A stretch of 5,915 nucleotides of DNA from Candidatus Dormiibacterota bacterium (GTDB lineage Bacteria > Chloroflexota > Dormibacteria > Aeolococcales > Aeolococcaceae), in contig PMYJ01000054.1 of assembly GCA_003170875.1 (NCBI GenBank), positions 8,227 to 14,141 of the forward strand, read 5' to 3'. Below, piece by piece: positions 4,464 through 5,915 of this stretch (within the stretch, counting starts at the first letter, position 1; every line of letters begins with the position of its first letter). The position numbers and the translations under genes are program-made. The notes under the pieces were generated by a model. That model worked only from the letters and a program-made list of their open reading frames with translations, was not told the origin of the DNA and ran no database searches.

Positions 4464-5351
4464 GCACGAATGGGCCTCGCCGCGCCCAGAGTCGGCCAGC
4501 TGTTAACCGATGGTCGCACGCTGCTTAGGGAGTCGACGGCCATCGACCACTGGAGGGCCTCGATCGCCCGGGAGGACGCCGAGGACCTCCTCGCCCTCGC
4601 CCTCGGGGTGGCGACCGACGCCCTCGACCCCGAGGCGATCGTTCCCGCCCGGGCGGCGCGGCGCTACCTCGAGTTCCTGCTGCGGCGGGCCGCGGGCGAG
4701 CCGGTGGCGCTCATCCGCGGGGTCGTCGAGTTCGCCAGCCTCACCCTGGCCGTCCGCCCCGGCGTCTTCGTTCCCCGAGGGTCCAGCGAGCTCCTCGCCG
4801 AGGCGGCAATCGCCGCTCTCCGGCGCCGCCCGGTCAAGGTTGCGGTGGACGTTGCCTGCGGAGCTGCGCCCGTCGCCTGCGCGATCGCCGACGCCCTGCC
4901 CTCCGCCGAGGTCTGGGGGCTGGACATCGATCCGGCCGCCGTCGCCCTGAGCCGGGCCAATGCTCGGCGCAATCGCCTCGGCAACGCCCACTTCCGCGTC
5001 TCCGACCTCCTTGCCGCCCTGCCCCGGCGCCTCCACGGCGAGGTCGGTGCCTTCACCATGCACCCCCCTTACGTTGCCCGGCGGGAGGTCCGCACTCTCC
5101 CCCGCGAGATCCGGGGTTTCGAGCCCCGCCACACCCTGACCGACGGGTCGCCCGACGGGCTGGGCCTGGTCAGGGATCTGGTCGAGGAGGCCCCCGGGTG
5201 GCTCCGCCGCGGGGGCGTGCTGCTGTTCGAGGTCGCCCCCTACCTCAGCCGGCCGGTTCAGGCGCTGATGCGCCGGGCCGACCTCGAGGTCACGGTCCAG
5301 GCGGACCGGGGCGGGATCACCCGCGTGGTCGGTGGCCGCTTCCCGGGCTGA
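4458..5351 (+). CDS. PrmC/HemK-like SAM-dependent methyltransferase with atypical HPPY motif
   Basis: The 297-residue length matches PrmC (release-factor glutamine N5-methyltransferase, usually about 280). Residues 1-90 resemble the helical substrate-binding N-domain, ending in RRAAGEPVALIRGVVEFASL, then VRPGVFVPRGSSELLAEA where PrmC has PRPETE. The Rossmann part has motif I at Asp131 (DVACGAAP rather than DLGTGSGA), LDIDP (155-159, acidic end of strand 2) and MHPPYV (201-206). It continues with LPREIRGFEPRHTLTDGSPDGL, LRRGGVLLFEV and a C-terminal GGITRVVGGRF, in the PrmC order. The catalytic NPPY, whose Asn contacts the glutamine amide, is replaced by HPPY with His202. No prfA is adjacent. 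A paralogue with another or altered substrate therefore seems likelier than true PrmC, so no symbol is given. ATG 4458 is chosen for its upstream -10-like box; ATG 4470 (residue 5) is possible. The gene converges on the next one with a 3-bp gap. Confidence 0.85.
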   Translation: MQARMGLAAPRVGQLLTDGRTLLRESTAIDHWRASIAREDAEDLLALALGVATDALDPEAIVPARAARRYLEFLLRRAAGEPVALIRGVVEFASLTLAVRPGVFVPRGSSELLAEAAIAALRRRPVKVAVDVACGAAPVACAIADALPSAEVWGLDIDPAAVALSRANARRNRLGNAHFRVSDLLAALPRRLHGEVGAFTMHPPYVARREVRTLPREIRGFEPRHTLTDGSPDGLGLVRDLVEEAPGWLRRGGVLLFEVAPYLSRPVQALMRRADLEVTVQADRGGITRVVGGRFPG

Positions 5352-5360
5352 CGCTCAGCC
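5346..5360. terminator. Palindrome formed by the two convergent stop codons
   Basis: GGCTGA-CGC-TCAGCC is a perfect 6-bp inverted repeat with a 3-nt loop. Each arm is the final Gly codon plus TGA of one of the two convergent genes. It could serve as a minimal bidirectional terminator, but no T tract flanks it on either side. Confidence 0.35.
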
Positions 5361-5915
5361 GCTCAGATCCACCCCCGCCGCGCTCAGCGCGTCAGTGCCC
5401 GCCGTCTCCGCGGCCATCCCCTTGCTCTCGAGGGAGCGGCTACCCGTGGCAACCCCCTCCGAGATCTCGGTCCCCGCGTTCACGTAATCCTGGAAGGCCG
5501 CCTTCAGGTGGGGGCCGGCGGCCCGCTCGCCCGCGGTGACCGGCTTCCGGGCCCCGATGTCCTTCAGCGCTACTTCCGCGGCCTGGCTCAATTGGCGGGC
5601 GGCGCTCTCGCACCCCGCCCCCGGGGTGCCCGCGCAGGCGGGGTCCATGGCCGCGATCGGGATCAGGACCTGGCAGATGTCCTTCACCGCCGCCGCCATG
5701 TAGCTGTCCAGGGAGCTGCCGCCGCTGCAGTCGACAGCCGGCTGGATCGGCGGCTCCCCGGAGGCCGGGATCGTCGATCCGCTGGGGAGTGGCAGGGGTG
5801 TCGCCGTGCCGCTGGTGCCGTTCGGCGAGCCGGGTGAGACTCGACTGACGAGGAGGTAGGCGCCGCCGCCCGCCACCGCGGCGAGGGCCGCGCCGGCCAG
5901 GGCGGCCGCCGCGAT
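5355..5915 (-). CDS. Membrane-anchored extracytoplasmic protein of unknown function, 5' end missing
   Basis: The frame is open from the right edge to a TGA at 5357-5355; 186 residues are visible and the N-terminus is outside the window. The first about 22 visible residues are an Ala/Gly/Leu/Val-rich hydrophobic segment ending in GAYLLVSR, best read as a signal anchor or signal peptide; no lipobox cysteine follows. Next is a Ser/Thr/Pro/Gly-rich linker of about 45 residues, typical of a wall-side spacer, then a helical domain of about 120 residues with four cysteines (visible residues 63, 81, 94 and 102) that could form two disulfides. A GTG at 5876-5874 could act as a start but would cut the hydrophobic segment in half, so an upstream start is preferred. 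I do not recognise the family. It converges with the PrmC-like gene. Confidence 0.7.
   Translation of the reverse strand: MAAAALAGAALAAVAGGGAYLLVSRVSPGSPNGTSGTATPLPLPSGSTIPASGEPPIQPAVDCSGGSSLDSYMAAAVKDICQVLIPIAAMDPACAGTPGAGCESAARQLSQAAEVALKDIGARKPVTAGERAAGPHLKAAFQDYVNAGTEISEGVATGSRSLESKGMAAETAGTDALSAAGVDLSG

Noticed and set aside
3595..4506. 303-codon plus-strand frame antisense to the HAD gene
   Set aside because: There are no motifs, and the HAD gene on the other strand has all four catalytic motifs in order.
4070..4543. Minus-strand frame reading across the HAD start into the PrmC-like gene
   Set aside because: It is an Arg/Pro/Gly-rich shadow frame without domain features, overlapping both supported genes.
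4458..5351. Calling the methyltransferase prmC
   Set aside because: The NPPY Asn is replaced by His, motif I is degenerate and no release-factor gene is adjacent, so the specific name is not supported.
5874..5876. GTG as the start of the right-edge protein
   Set aside because: The frame stays open to the edge and the upstream residues complete a hydrophobic anchor; starting at this GTG would leave a membrane segment too short to work.
1..5915. tRNA, rRNA, CRISPR, insertion sequence or att site
   Set aside because: No cloverleaf, spaced identical repeats, transposase motifs or long terminal inverted repeats were found by eye on either strand.

Overview
The window is uniformly GC-rich, with strong G/C third positions, densely packed genes, little Shine-Dalgarno signal and at least two candidate leaderless starts. 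This suggests a high-GC soil-type bacterium: Actinomycetota, or a high-GC Chloroflexota/Dormibacterota-like lineage. No rRNA, tRNA or marker gene fixes the taxon, so this is inference. I saw no insertion sequence, CRISPR array, tRNA or phage gene, and no gene-free stretch longer than about 120 bp.

Left part (1-1845): a pyridoxamine-5'-phosphate-oxidase-like flavoprotein gene (minus strand, 3' end cut off by the window edge) diverges from a MocR-type regulator gene (plus strand; GntR winged helix fused to a fold-type-I aminotransferase-like PLP domain). They are separated by 31 bp. That gap and its flanks hold two overlapping, oppositely directed -10-like boxes and two pairs of direct repeats phased at 11 and 22 bp. 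The layout fits a vitamin-B6-sensing regulator controlling a divergent flavin/B6-type enzyme and possibly itself.

Middle (1949-4449, minus strand): a HAD-IB family phosphatase gene, then, 122 bp further along the same strand, a large membrane protein. The latter joins a proline-rich tail, an RDD membrane domain and a CPBP-type intramembrane metalloprotease domain whose metal-site motifs are intact. A perfect 8-bp-stem hairpin encloses the HAD stop codon, and the CPBP gene has its own -10-like box, so the two may be transcribed separately.

Right part (4458-5915): a PrmC/HemK-like methyltransferase gene diverges from the HAD gene with only 8 bp between the two ATG codons. It has unusual signature motifs (HPPY instead of NPPY, and a degenerate glycine motif I). 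It converges, with a 3-bp gap, on a gene for a membrane-anchored, four-cysteine extracytoplasmic protein of unknown function that runs off the right edge. The two stop codons form the arms of one 15-bp palindrome.

Most of the content is recognisable families. The most interesting points are the phased repeats between the B6-related pair, the altered methyltransferase active-site motif, the RDD-CPBP fusion, and the reciprocal promoter/start overlap at 4444-4463. I see no clear evidence of a new multi-gene defence or mobile system.
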